The notes beneath the pieces are model-generated. The model was given only the letters and a program-made list of their open reading frames with translations, ran no database searches and was not told the origin of the DNA. From positions 88,427,142 to 88,491,141 of the forward strand of contig CM049306.1 in the NCBI GenBank assembly GCA_026874595.1: DNA of 64,000 nucleotides. Direction: 5' to 3'. Positions 25,542-39,239 of the stretch are shown one piece after another (position 1 is the stretch's first letter; every line of letters starts with the position of its first letter). Made by a program: the position numbers and the translations under genes. Source of the DNA: Sipunculus nudus. Its lineage: Eukaryota > Annelida > Sipuncula > Golfingiida > Sipunculidae.

Positions 25542-25844
25542 CTATGATGAAATACAATTCAAGGACCTAAGATCTTGGCTTCCTATCGTATTTTTCGAGC
25601 ATTTACAAAATTCTCGTATCGTAACTGTCAAACGTATCTCCGCCTCAATAGCCGAGGCCTATCCAAAATGTCCTCTTCTTTCAGCTCTTTTACCTTCTAA
25701 TAAAAAGGCTACTATTAGCGCATTAAGCCATTTTTTGCGATATATTGAACCGTTTCAGTTGCAGCTATGTTGCTGATCTGTATTTGCTGTAACTATCTCA
25801 TCATCTTTTGTTCAGTTTGTAATGAAATTTGTGTAACGTCAGAG

Positions 25845-26145
25845 AAAATATGATACGAATCTTGGGCATAAACGATACGACGTCAAGATATATAGGAAAT
25901 CACCTAAGCGTATCGTATCCAAATTGCGTTTCGTGTACGCATTGACTATACATGACCATCCAACGGAAAGGATGACATTTTTTTTTATCGACATCCGGTA
26001 TTAAATAATAGTCAAAGGGAAACATCATCGGCAAGAAATCGGTCAATCGGTATGATCAAACCAACTACAGGACCTGTTTCATTTTTCATTAAAGCTGATG
26101 CATGAAGGCAACAACAGCATGACGAACTTAAATGAGGAAGAGCAA
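25845..26145. mobile_element. MITE-like element with CGATAC/GTATCG ends, copy 2
   Basis: Same interior as 21212-21583 in the same orientation. Its right GTATCG-rich end is displaced: after GAGCAATGACTATCAC about 460 bp intervenes before GTATCGTATCG words at 26620-26660, suggesting an insertion or an end exchange. Non-coding. Confidence 0.5.
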
Positions 26146-26149
26146 TGAC

Positions 26150-29100
26150 TATCACCTACCTTTTGAAAAAGAATGTATATGATTTCTGGTTACCTCTGTA
26201 CATATAATAATGATCCAAGGGTAATTCTGGCTATTAAAATTTCTTATAAGGCCTCCGTCAAGGATGTTTGAACTGTTTATCAACAACAAGTTTGTAAACA
26301 CAGCTTTGTTGACAAAGAAGAAAAACATGTAACTTAAGGTAGTAGGTTGCATATATGCGGCGGTAGAAAGGTCACTTGCAGCAAAACGCCATTTGTAAAG
26401 CTCTGTCGTATCTGAATTGCCGCCAGATGCCCTTGTTGAATTTGTTTTGATAATTTTGGCGGGCCCCCACATATCAACACGTTGATATAAACAGAACAAG
26501 CATCCTATGTGCGGTAATACCCACGTTTTACTGTCTATTTTTATGAAGGCCCCAGGGATTACCTTTCTTTACAAAGGTCAGACAGGTGATTGCATGGGCC
26601 CCTTAAAATGTAGTATATCATGTATCGTATCGTTAGGGAAATATCGCGAAACGTATCGTCTTGTAACAGAGTGTATCTTTACAGTTCTAACCTTGTCCGA
26701 TGTTCGACGTACAATAAAGTCTTATATAGGCCGAAGTAGTTGTAGTGATAACGTAGACAATAATTATTTAGTCTCATTCTGCGGAACTTAGCTTTCTCTA
26801 GTGGTTTATGCTTGTTGTTTTAAAAAAGCTTATTCCTTACGTGCCGAGAGACATTTATAGTACACTAACTTTTTTTTAAAGTTTACGAAACTCATTAGAA
26901 AAAGTTTGTAGTTATGGATACTAGAAGTGTTTATTTAAAAAAGAAGCTGAATAAACTGAATAAACTGATGTATGAGTTATGAATATTCTTACAGGCTTTG
27001 TTTGAATAATGAATTGAGTCAGAGCAGTATATTGCATGAGGTAATTCAGACATGGGCGATTCGGTCATTGAATTAGATATGGAAAAAGAGACAAATAACA
27101 TGACGCAGGTCAAATAAATATTCATCTATGAGTTGGTCTATTGGTTCATTATATTTCTAGAGGATTTTTATTTACACAGGTTTTTAGTCAGACAAACTGA
27201 GGCCCAGTTATATGAAACAGCCGACTCTGGAAAGCATCCAAATTAGAAAGATCTTTCGAATCACCCGCCCCCTAACTGATTTGAATTTCTATTTTTCAAT
27301 ATAGATTTAAATCAAATAAGTGTTAACAAGACCAAGTAGAACCATTCCGTGAGGAAATTTTTTTGAAGACTTTGAAGTTTCATCTATTGCATAAAATTTT
27401 GAAATTCAAAAAATTAAAAATAGAAAGAATGAATCATGGCCTCGGCTTGGTATAGTTTTAATTCTCTTATATACGTCAGGTACTTTATTTAGAAATGACC
27501 AAATTGTTAACGGCTTCGTGTGCTTTTTCAGGCTCTTCTGTAGAAAGTAATTTTGGTAATGTTCAAAGGTACACGCTCAGTCATTATTTCTATTTAACAG
27601 ATCCTCATTGACCATAAATGTGTCTTTTGACGTGAATCTAAAATTCGTCGCCCAGTAAATTGGAAACACATTAAAAGAAAAGCAGGAACATGAAACTTAC
27701 GTGACTGCACATGGTAGAGATATCCTCCATCTGACGAATTAGTTGCGTGTATCAACATATACTACTTTTTTCCCGGCGTTTTAATGCATTCTCATGGAGA
27801 CCGTGAACAGAAACGCCAGAGAAATACTCCAGCACCAATCTAGCGCTTACAGGAGGACCGACACGGCCCGGCAAGCAAGCTTTTCTTTCTGCACATAAGC
27901 TCGGCAGCAAACCGCCTGACCAGCCTGCGCCTTCCGGCACATTTGTTTGTGGCGCTATCGATCCCAGGATTCTCCAGTACCTGGTCCGTGAGACTGCGGG
28001 GCTGGGCAGCCGCTCTCTCCGCTGCTATCACGAGGTGCGTGGAGTTAAATGCCGCCAGGCCGGGTATGCTGACCACACGGTTGTCCTTGTTACATACTTT
28101 AGTTACCAATGTTAAATTTATATTTACATCAGTCCTACTTAATTCTGGTGTTCTCACGAATCCGGGCACATTTAGGCTTAGTTATACATCCATTGAAGAG
28201 TTTAAATATGTAAAAATTATAAATAGATCAATTTCCTTGACTATGAAGCCCGGCACTGCTAAGTTAGTTTGGTGAATCAACAGATCACGTTTATATTCAA
28301 CTTGGTGTTCATATGCAGGTTCTTTACATGCTTTCCAGTCTAAAGTTACTCAACTGATCAACTGATCAGCTGATATTTCACCATTTTACCGAGAGGCCAC
28401 TTGATGATATCCAAATGAAGTAATGTAAAAATATGGTCTTTCTTGATAGGAGTTGCGTCGGTAAGTTTTAATATGCCTACATACCTACTAGCGAGAACAT
28501 ATATGTTATATTCTTTTTTCCCCAAGATAAACTAGACCATATTATCTGTCAAATTCATTGGTCGAAATATCGGAACTAACTCTCATTTTTTCTCCTTTTG
28601 AATTGAAAGAATATAATAGGTGAAGCTTGATAATTTTTTTTCTCTAAATGAAGCCTTGGGGAAAGTTGAGAGAAAAGTCCCCGGATTCAACTGCGCGCGC
28701 ACCCTTAAAGTACCAGGGTGTTCGTCTGGTGGCATCGGGCGCTCATTCACATTCATGTCTGTGTTCCCGAGTCCAGAGTTACTTGGCTTGACAATAACTC
28801 TTTATTCAATCCCTCCATGCATGAAATGCTAAGTCGAACACAGGCGACCTTGGGATGTCCATTGCGGGCCCTGCGGATCACTTGGGTGGGAGACGGGGCT
28901 AAGTTGATGTGAGAGAGTAAATAAAGTTGAATGCAGAGGCCTGTGTGTACGTTAAGTCACCGTCACCGAACGTGTATAGACAAGGTTATTCTGCGAACGA
29001 TGGGCAGAAATACTGGGTTCCGGGGGCCGCCCTATTGAAACGAAATGCTAGGTAATTCAGTGTTCGCGTGTCAAAGCCCTGCAAAGCGGTATGTTTGTCG

Positions 29101-31725
29101 CCAGACTGTTATATAGCCATGTTGGCCTTTTCAATCCTGTATCTTTTCGAGGAAACCTTGCTTATCGCTGTGTCATGCTCATCAATATCCGTATAAAAAT
29201 GGTATATCAGCTGCTGTGTGCGGTTTCCAATATTTTATAATTATAGAAGAGATAGCACAAAGCCATTTATTTACCTGACCAGTATTAACTTATTTATGTT
29301 CCGTGTCTCTAAATATGTCAAGACTGTCTGGCCCTTGTCGATTCAATTAAACGAAACTTACAACGTGATGGCATCCTTCAGTCTGAATATAACCTGTAAT
29401 ATTACTCAAGCCTGGGTCCTTTGGCTATTTGAACAGTCGCCTCAATGCAATCAAAATATATAACACCTGCAATTACTCTAGTACTACAGAGGGTTTGTCC
29501 GGGGAATTAAACTCCGGTCTTTTTGCTGGAATCCCTTGAAGAAAGAATACCTGATAACAAATTCGCTCTATCTAGGCTTTTCCGTTCAATTAATTAAACA
29601 TGTACTGAAGTTTAACCTTTTCGCCCGATTACGACCCCCAGTTTACTAAAACTAGAGTACACTTGAGCAGCTATTTAAGTATTGTGTTCTTGCCTGGAAG
29701 TAACACTTTCGGCAGGAGACATATTTTAGCGCCTATGGATTACTAGAAAGCACTTGAAGATCGCATACACCCACAAACATTCTGGATCACCAGATCATAT
29801 TACCAGGATCTGGACAAAACGTGTGCTAAGGCGACCTACCATCTACCTTTTTTTTGCCTTTTTTTTTTTTTTTTAAGCTGCCGGAAAAAATCTACAGGTC
29901 TCGCCGGCATGCGAGTGCCCGCACATGCCCCTTCCGATTTTCATCGCAAATCACCAGCTTTTTGTGGCCATTTTGGTCATTTTTGATGTCGTATTCAATA
30001 TTATTATCGGCGTAAGAAATGATAAAAAGAAGAAAAGGTAGGTTATAATTCAGTGGATTTTTTTTTTGTATTACAGCTACCGAAGTTACTGGCCAGATAA
30101 AAATCTGTAGAGCAATGCCTACGCAAGCGCCAGAATTCTTTTATCAAAATAGAGATAAATGCGTTTCACAATTTACCCACTTCACGGCCGCATCACAGGT
30201 TAGACCTGCTATGCTGGAAGAAAGGTGGCTCAATTGAGCTCTATTGAACAAGTTCTGCTATTGTCACGATTAATGTCTAATCTTCGCCGTTATACTTGTA
30301 ATTTGATATTAACTAACATGTTAACATATAATCTTATATTTGTAATATTTTTAGTTTATGTCAACAAAGGATACCAAAATGTACATACTGCATATAACTG
30401 ATGGAAAACGAGTTGCCTGTAGGCCATCACTGAATGAATCTGAATCCGATAAGGACCCGTCATGTACAACCGTAGAGACTACAAAGTGGTAAACTGGATG
30501 ACATATCCATTATCTCGTAGCAGTTCTGCAGTGCACAAATGTCATCAAATATGGATCTACTAGTATTAACATTATTTTTATCTCGTTTAGATCATACAGA
30601 ATAATTAATGGTCTCAAAAGGAAAAATCTGGTACGACCGGGCAAATATTTTTCTTTTTCTTCTTTACCGGTCGAAACACGTGTGTATTTGAATTTGCCAG
30701 CTTGCCTAGAAAATACAAAGATTTGATATCGTGTAAACGATCAACACAAAATAACCCATTTTCCATACCTTTAAGAATTTTTTTTATATAAACTGTGTCA
30801 TTTAGCAAATTAGCAACATTAGCAGAGGGTTTGTCTTGATTTAAAAAAAAATGAGAGGCTAATCCGTTGAACAATTGTTTGTGTTTATGTTAACACCGAC
30901 TGTTATTTATAACTTCAGGAACTTCTAGCATCAACTGTATAAAAGGCAAACACTAATCATCGTGCACACTCCTTGAGTTTCCTGTTGTGTACTTAGAGAA
31001 ACAGGTTCTTACAATGTTGATAACCTTGCGCTTTCCAAATAACTTCAGGCTGTTGTTTGAGTCTACTTTCGCCTACGTTTTTGCTCGTGCTGTTACCAGT
31101 ATACTGCTTTAGAAAAATGGAGCACAATTGACCTCAACTTCCTTCGAAAACAGCCTTTGACGCAAACTCCTTCAATCTATATCATACGGTGCTGACACTC
31201 AGTCATGGTCAAGGAACTCCTCTTCTCCTACGCCTCGGATGTCCTCGTTTTTAGTCTTGTATTGTCGGAAACGATCTCCTCAGGGAGATTTTTTACCATA
31301 TTTCTTATAAATTTTGAGAAATTAATCATTTTCTCCGTAAATTTTTATTTACAACAGAAACTTCGGCAATGTTTTTCTCAGTCTGTGATTTAGCAGCGCC
31401 ATCTATAGTATTTGGAATTAAATGTAAATAAATAATGAACGGGTAAAATTGTAGTATATCATAATATGTATATATATATATATACATATATACATATATA
31501 CATATACAAACTCCCTCTAATTTGTGAATTTGAGAATTATATGTTAACAAAAATAGATGATTTTATCACTTGTTCCTGCTGGTTAACAGTACTGCGTAAA
31601 AACTCAATTTCACACGCCCCCTTTAAAAATAATGCATTAGAAATGCATCTCTCTCTTTCAGTTCCAAGAGTTCGTGACAGGCTGCAATGAAACAGATGTA
31701 ATATTTGTTAACCTACTGACAAGGT

Positions 31726-31789
<64 letters not shown>

Positions 31790-33475
31790 ATCTCTATAGA
31801 TATATTGCACGTATCTCTGATGTCAAATTAAACTTCTTTAATCATAGAGAGTCTTGGATTTCGAGATACAAACTTGACTTAAAAAGTAATACAAAACTTC
31901 TTTAATAATTTGGGTTTTGTGTAACTTTCAAAGCTCTTAGGTCCGGAAAAGAAAAAAATAATATGGATATGAAAACAGTTCGAAATGATTTAAAATGAAA
32001 AAGTCGTATTTTTTCATTTTTTTCCTGTGAAACATTTGAATAGGGGCCATGATATTAAGCATAAGAAACCCGAGTTCCTTTACAAGAGGTTGGTGTTATA
32101 TTACCCGTTTATACTAGAAAAGAATTTATACATTTTTTAGTGTTATCTTACCGACTCACCGAAGCCACCGGACAAAAAATATATAATGTATAGCTTTGTT
32201 TTCCCAGTGTTCATAGAACGTGGCTCCTCTTATTTTCCACCTGCATAGCTTTACATACTACATCAAAGTGTACCGACTTGAGATGTTTGGACAACCCTAC
32301 CGCTGTGCTATACTGACTGTATTCATGGTTAAGGTTCAGGAATGTTTATCTTAGCAGATTAAGACACGGTAAAATTCCAGAACCATGTAGTTATCCAGCA
32401 ACAGAATGTAAGAGTGTTTAGAAGCACCGACTTAATGGAATTTTTGCGATGTCGTATCATAAATCTTGATCAAACTTTAAGTGCCTTTAAAATATTGTTA
32501 ATGTTTAACCTAATGTTTACCTAGCTAGTGGCCCGTTCGAGGTCGGTGGTTTTCGCCAGTTGTTCAGTTCCTCGGCCCCTACAGACTACCGAACGCCACC
32601 ACCCGAGTATCTCGTGTTATTTATTGTAACTAGTAATTTTGTACAATATCCATACACAATATTCAACACATTCATATAAATATAAAATCAAATACAAGTT
32701 TGGCGAACATGATAATTCGCGAATATGGGCACTCTTGCGTAATTAGGGGAAGTTATATGCTCGCGAATACTTCCGCTTTTACAGTAAAAGACATTGTATT
32801 TTCTTTGCATATATTCACTGACATGATAGAATTCGCTATATCTTTATTTAATTTCATTTCCCTGTTCTCCAGGTATGATGTCTTGGGGCATATCATATGC
32901 CACCATGCATATGTATACAGGTATAACAACTCCGGCGATAAAAGATGACCCGCGGTCATATTATACAAATACTGTAGTATGTAAATATGTCCGCTCCAAA
33001 GGGCAGTCCAAATGTAATTTTTTAACGCGATTCGTCTAGTGTCCAATTCAACAGATTTAATAATGAATTAAAGAAAAGGACCATACTTTGCTGATAGAGC
33101 CCTCTAGTCTTTTAACAACTAGCGGAACAATCATACAAACCAACTGAAATTGTAAAACGAAAAGCAATTATTTTGTATGCTTTTTCAATATCTAAAAAAT
33201 TGTATTACCAGTATCATAAAACAATAAATTTCCCATTGTCAGACTGCGCCCTATATATTAGTACGCCGTATGACAGTTTGCCTTTAACTATTAGTTTTAG
33301 GGTGTCGGGGTCAAATGGCAGTACCTGCAAGTTAGCTTATTTTGACAGGAGTGTTATGACAGGTGTTGACTCTTCGCGGCACGCTAACCATGTAACGTTA
33401 TGTTTACGTTCGTCACGGGAGAGCAACGTCCCTCTTGTACGGGTAAGATCAGAAGGTCTTACCGGCCCCGGTCTA
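26150..33475. other. Non-coding DNA with GC-rich islet and TA tracts
   Basis: No defensible gene. 27840-28170 is unusually GC-rich and open on both strands (about 110 codons each) but shows no domain; it may be an unrecognised repeat. Poly-T runs lie at 29850-29875. AT-rich simple sequence lies at 31465-31506. Confidence 0.4.
31729..31786. repeat. (TA)n microsatellite
   Basis: Pure TA run of about 55 bases. Confidence 0.95.
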
Positions 33476-33979
33476 TCGAATTGAGATTACCCCAGCTTCA
33501 GATTACCCCCCCCCCCGGTAACTCTGTAACTAGGAAACTTATATAAGATTATCCCCTACAATTTCAGATTACCCCTTCAAAATAGTTAGTTCTATATGTT
33601 TATTTTGATTATAATTCTTCAAATTTGCTTCTTCTTAACTTTTCATATAAGGTTAGATTTTTGTTCATCTTACGTTTGAAAGTAATGTGTCATGTTTCTG
33701 GTTGTTCGTATAAGAACGCGTGGGAAAATACAGTAAGACCTAAATATTAAATCCTTAAGGCTGTTTTTCTACACTAGTTTAAGATAATGGTCAATTATTT
33801 GCATGTATATGGAATATGCTTGGACCTGAAAGGGGTGGTGTGAGCGGTGAAAGATGGGCGGGGGGGGGGGGGGGGGGGGGAGGTCGAATAAAACATGTGT
33901 CATTTTCATAATATAAAATACATAACTGAAATATTACTGTAGAAAGATCTGAGGGGAAACCTGAACAATTTTCTCAGAA

Positions 33980-34775
33980 TGTTACGGAAACATATAAACA
34001 AAAATATAAACAGATCACGTATGCGTTATGAACACAAACTTTGTAATGGAGATAAAAACAAATCAGATTCTGTAACACCAGGCAGCGTGAAATGTCTAGG
34101 GGAATGAATAAAGAAGTCAGTGTTTTTTTTAACAAATAACTATAATTTATTCTTAAAACAACCCTAACAATACAATACACTACATCAATACAATTATACG
34201 GTAAAACTGCGGTATAGCAACAAGTCAATACAATCGCACAGAAAATAATGTGCACAGTACTTGGTTACCAACACCGCCACAACGATAAGTTCTCTAAATG
34301 CACACTCCCCGAGAATGACAGTCCAGTGCAACAACCCAGAAAGTAAACTGAAGTCCAAAAGTGTCTGAAGAAAATCTATAATTGCCGCATTCGTCAGATA
34401 AGGTCCTAGAAACTGACACACGCTTCTGCGCCCGCTGGAACCTGCTCTGCTGCTCTTTCTGCTTGGCTCTAAAACACAGCCCCTTTATATACCTTCACAA
34501 CCCAAGCCGAGAATTTTCCATTTCTCGAACAGTCTGTAAGATCTTGCACAACACGGTTAACACGCTTTTTCAGGAATTCTCTAGAAAAACAGCGCTGTGT
34601 ATCTCTACATACCAGGCTCATCACGTGACCTCGGCCAGGCGTGAAAACCCAAGGCTAACATGACAACGAGAGTTCAACCAGTACGGATTAAACAAAGAAT
34701 GTAACAAACGGCCCGGCGAGGGCGCCACAACACGAGTTACGCCCGCGCCACACAATAAAAAGAGCACCTGTAACA
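33980..34775 (-). mobile_element. Solo LTR of the Gypsy family (796 bp)
   Basis: Runs from TGTTACGGAA to CACCTGTAACA and is co-linear with the other LTR copies (ATCAC near the start, AACACCAGGCAGCGTGAAA, GTCTAGGGGAATGAATAAA, ACAATAAAAAGAGCACCTG at the end). Flanks AGAA and ATAA differ at one base, a decayed 4-bp duplication or none. No internal element sequence adjoins it. Confidence 0.85.
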
Positions 34776-34986
34776 ATAAATAGGTTTTATTCTCCGAAAG
34801 AGGGGACAAAGGTGGCCAGCTACCTCTCCTTGAAAAGAGAGGGGACATGTCCCCCTGCCCCCCCCCCCCCCCCCCCGTCAGCTTATAATGAAGTGTCATG
34901 GCTGACACATTTTGTTGTAAGCTTTTCCCTTCAGACATAACACAAACCGACATTTTGTTTTTCTTGTTCAGTATTGTCAAAATTAT

Positions 34987-35017
34987 ATAACCCTAACCCG
35001 AAACCCTAACCCTAAAA
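34987..35017. repeat. Interstitial telomere-like CCCTAA repeats
   Basis: Contains four AACCCTAA-type units, one with a G substitution (ACCCG), plus weaker units near 35095-35130. TTAGGG/CCCTAA is the usual telomeric hexamer of most animals including molluscs. The run is too short to be a chromosome end. Confidence 0.7.
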
Positions 35018-35382
35018 AATAGGATATTCCTTGAAGATAAAATAAAAACAAGTGTTTCATTTTATTTCATATGTTTAGTACACAGGAGTTTATAACACCC
35101 TTACCCTAACCTTATGGCCAGTAACCCTAAACAAACTCAATAAAGATTTCCCTGAACAGATAAAACATGGCAAGTTGAATCAACGCAATGGAATCTTGAA
35201 CCAACGCCATGAAAGCCGCTTAACATTTACCTCAACGCATTCGGTGTTAACCGACATACAACAAAAATACATACAAACAATTTAAGTTGAATTTACGCTC
35301 TGACATAACAACAGACAACAGGCCAAAGAATTCTCGTCCAAATAAGGGCTTTAGCTAGCATGGCTTATTAACGCGTGCGCAT

Positions 35383-35592
35383 GTGATAATTATCGCGGTG
35401 AACGAGATAATTATCCCGAGATAGTTATCGCGTGGGAACGAGATACTATCGCGTGGGAAAGAGATAATTATCGGGTGGGAACGAAAAAATAATCCCGAGA
35501 TAGTTATCGCGTGGGAACGAGATATACTATCGCGTGGGAACGAGATAATTATAGCGTGGTCACGAGATATATAACGTGGGAACGAGATCAAA
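35383..35592. repeat. Minisatellite with ATCGCGTGGGAACGAGAT core
   Basis: About eight irregular units of 20-28 bases built from ATCGCGTGGGAACGAGATA and the palindrome GATAATTATC. The units vary in the AT-rich spacer. It lies inside the inverted-repeat element. Confidence 0.85.
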
Positions 35593-35909
35593 AATATTTG
35601 TCTGTATTTTTCCTACACGAGCGACTGTAGTGAAGTGTATATATGAGTCAATATCAATATTTTTTAGTTACCATATTAAACAATTGCAACAATTTTAGTT
35701 TACATGTTATCATTTCCGTTTATATCTCGTATTTTTCACGTGCTCATAAAACAAAATAGCACATAATATGGGTTAATAACACAAGAATGTCTCATTATGT
35801 TTAACAAGCGAGGGGGTATAATCTAAAAAGTGCGGGGTTGACCTGAAATTAGGTACAAGTTTCCCCGGGGGTAACCTGAAATGGGGGTTAACCTGATGTC
35901 TTTACGCCG

Positions 35910-38600
35910 AGATGACGCTAGAAACCACATTTCCAGGATTGCTAAATGCGACAGTGTACAAAAAAGATAACAGAAAATCGCGGAGAGAATCGCTAACACA
36001 ATGATCCTGGGCATGGCTGTCTAATCTAAAAGTCAAAGACGTACCCCTAAAAAGGAAAACCTGGCCTGAAAAAGGAAATGGTTTGACTGGAAAAAAGAAG
36101 ACCGTTGACGGTATAGGTTATATGTGCTACAGTACGAAACCGATCTTTCCATAGTGCGTGTTGAGATTTTCGATTCTATCTTTTTCTTGTTCCTTTTTTT
36201 TGCACTAGGGAAACTGATTGATCCGACAGAAACCTCTCTGAGCAGCATCAGTTTTCTTTATATTTCAAATCGCTAATTCTATTAACTGTTTGTGTAATAA
36301 AAACAGACCAAGATGAGGTGACAAATTTTGAAATGACGACACCCTTGCAAGGCAACATTGTTGATCAATGAAACTTTAGAAAGCACAAGAAGATATATTA
36401 TAAGGTACTATAACCTGGATATGCTTTTGCAGTCGATAATCTTGATATTTTAACCCCTGGGCTAGCCAAGTGATTATTTTAAATATTTTTTTTTAAAAAG
36501 GCCTTGTTTGTTGACGAGGCCAAAGTTGGTTTTATTACTGATCATACCCAAAGACGGATAACTGCAAGCCAGGGCCGGGTTCAACGTAAATATTTGGATT
36601 CAAATGTTTTATGCAAGTTAAATCGATAACTAAAATTTAAATTCAAGCTTATAAACGAGAAAACGAAACTGTGTTTGAAGTTATTAAATGCGTCTGCATT
36701 TACAACATTTTTGACTATCATTTATTTCAGAATATCTTAGGAAATGAAGTGGCCTTAACTGCATGTTAAGATTTAATAGTATGCACCAAGTTGTTTTTTT
36801 TTTTTTAAGAAAATATGTGAAATTGTGAGCATGAACTAGATGATCTAAAAATCAATATAGCATGGATTAGTTACTCAGTTGGAATAAATGTAATATGGTA
36901 AAAAGACATATATCCACTAATATTTTTAAGTCCAATTTATAACAATTATATGTGTTATTTGTCACTGCGTACTGATTCCACGTCCCCTTTCAGTATTCAA
37001 TTATAATTCCTCCGCATGGAGACAAAGGTATTAACCATTCTCCTTGATTCGTTAATTTGTTCGTCTTTTAACGAATGTACGCTAAATGTGCTGGCTTTAA
37101 AACATACGATAGGATGATTCCATGAACCTTTGAAATAATAACAACCATCTCAAATACAAACTTTGAAAGAACTGCGCGACCGCATTTATAGCTCCGCCAA
37201 AATTCTGGATCATGGTCCCAAATATAACCAAGATACTCATCAAACTTTTGAGGGCGATACATGCATGAACCAAACCCGAGTGATATGCGTGTCAAGGGTT
37301 ATCATCTCGATGGTTTAATCACAGGCCAGCTTTTTTCCAGAACAAAGGCGACCTTTTATACAAGTGATTGACCCCGATCTCGCACTCGGTCGAAATAAAC
37401 AAAGTGCCTTATCTCACAAAGGTACAGACTATTTTTAACGACTACATTGTTGTATTTCAGATCATACAACATTTAATGGATTGCATTTAAGGAAATTTTA
37501 ATTAAAGCCGTCTAAACGTCTGAGGAAATATAGAGACAGACAAGGCGACTTACCAATCAAATGCGGCAAAAACATGGCGGAGGTATAAAAGTGACCCATA
37601 CAATGAACTCTTTTTCAATCTGAACTTGGGACCCTTATATAGAAGCAATCGCAAAGATAAATGTGATAGGTGTATTCCACCTCAGCCCTTATGGAAAACA
37701 AAGATAGAGAAGAAATTGCCGGGCGGTCGAGGCCCTACATCTTCAAATAGTCAAAATCATTATGGTGTTTTAAAACTCCCAGGTTGTTTGTTACGTTATA
37801 TAATGTTTCCATTTCCTCCAAGCATTGTCAACCCTTACCCAGTATATAGAGAAAACCAACATGGCGTAAACTACCCAGGAAACACGTTATTAACAGAGGC
37901 CTGACTCCATAGCCTAACAAGAGAATGTGTTTTCAGTGAGCGATCTCGGGAGCTAGCGCTGAGACTCGGTTTCAGATTATTTAACTGTAACCTATGATCG
38001 CAGCGTGGGCTGTTTAATGAAAATGTCAAATAAACCCATTTCTGACACAAAGAGTAATAAGCCAAGCTGGTCTGACATAAACACATTAGAATCAGGCCCT
38101 GTAAGACCATGGGTATTAAATCTTCGGTCTTATCTCCAAATGACAGTCACTGGCTTATCAGGGGATAATTTATCAGACATGTATGTCAATGTATTTGTGT
38201 TGCCAGCTGTTCTTTTTTTCGATTAGCTTGAGCTTTCAATTCCCCCTTATTTCCATTCAAATAGTAGACAAAACAGAAAGCCATGGTACATGACACCTTA
38301 TGACTGCAGGCCTGAATGGCGACCTGAAATTACTTGAGTCATAGGTGTATTTTGACAGCACTATTTTTACCATAAGGACCAGAAGGACAATGGTAAAAAT
38401 GATCATTCAAGTGGAACTCGCCTTCTCATTTCTATGGTTTGAAATCTTCAGGTATCTGAAGCTGGGCAAGAGTATACGTTTTACAACAATAATCAAAGGA
38501 AAAAAAATAGATTTGACTGACAGTAATATACCCCCAGTTTCGACATGTGATCTGTGATATCCAGGTTTTAAGGTTTCAAGAGAATAGAAGAAATAAACCT
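35910..38600. other. Non-coding DNA, possible conserved block
   Basis: No recognised gene. 37890-38230 is of higher complexity with CTGTCA, TTTAATG and GATAATTTATC words and no consistent frame, which makes it a reasonable candidate for a conserved regulatory block. The rest is AT-rich. Confidence 0.4.
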
Positions 38601-38842
38601 GTCATGGTTCGGAAAAGGGCGCGTGGATGCGACACGTCAGTGGATACTCCGATGTATCTCTGCGGAGAGAGTTTGGTGGCAAGTGGAGGTGTATCGACAA
38701 CGTTGAGATCGAAATAACGTTTTTTTGGTACCACGCACAAATCCTCGTATTATACATGAAGTAGGATACCGGCTAGTATGGTCATAGGGTAGTGCATAGT
38801 ACATAAAGCCCCATCCAGGGTTTTCGCTCTGCAGGCTCTGTT

Positions 38843-38858
38843 GGGGGGGGGGGGGGGG

Positions 38859-38915
<57 letters not shown>
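38843..38915. repeat. Poly-G plus (GA)n microsatellite
   Basis: A run of about 19 G followed by about 26 GA dinucleotides. Confidence 0.95.
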
Positions 38916-38917
<2 letters not shown>

Positions 38918-39239
38918 CATGTTTACAAAATAGAACTTATTCCATAAAGTCTTTACCACAGAAACACCCATGTTTACATAATTAATTTTGAAACAAAATC
39001 TTATCAAACGCGCATGACCGCATTACCCTCTTCAAAAAGTTTATACCTACGCGATCTATGTATGTAAATGTCCATGTGCATATAGGGCTGCACATTCTGA
39101 AACCTACAAAACCTATTAAACCGTCAGTTATACTGTTGAAAGTCCGATTCTGCAGTTCGCGATACAACGAGAGCTAGTTTGATAGCTCTTTCAGCGAGAA
39201 TAATTTCAAAGTATTTTCCGCTGAATTGACAGAGCCAGT

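Larger units (their letters stand above)
33478..35903. mobile_element. Large inverted-repeat (foldback) element with nested LTR
   Basis: The left arm (33478-33580) has repeated CAGATTACCCC-type words around a poly-C run. The right arm (35815-35903) has the reverse complement, GGGGTTGACCTGAAAT and GGGGGTAACCTGAAAT. The arms are therefore inverted, as in the smaller element at 58447-58912. Between them lie the solo LTR 33980-34775, telomere-like repeats and an ATCGCGTGGGAACGAGAT minisatellite. The arms are diverged, so the boundaries are approximate. Confidence 0.45.

Noticed and set aside
34987-35017. True telomere
   Set aside because: Only about four units, imperfect, with unique and repeat DNA on both sides.
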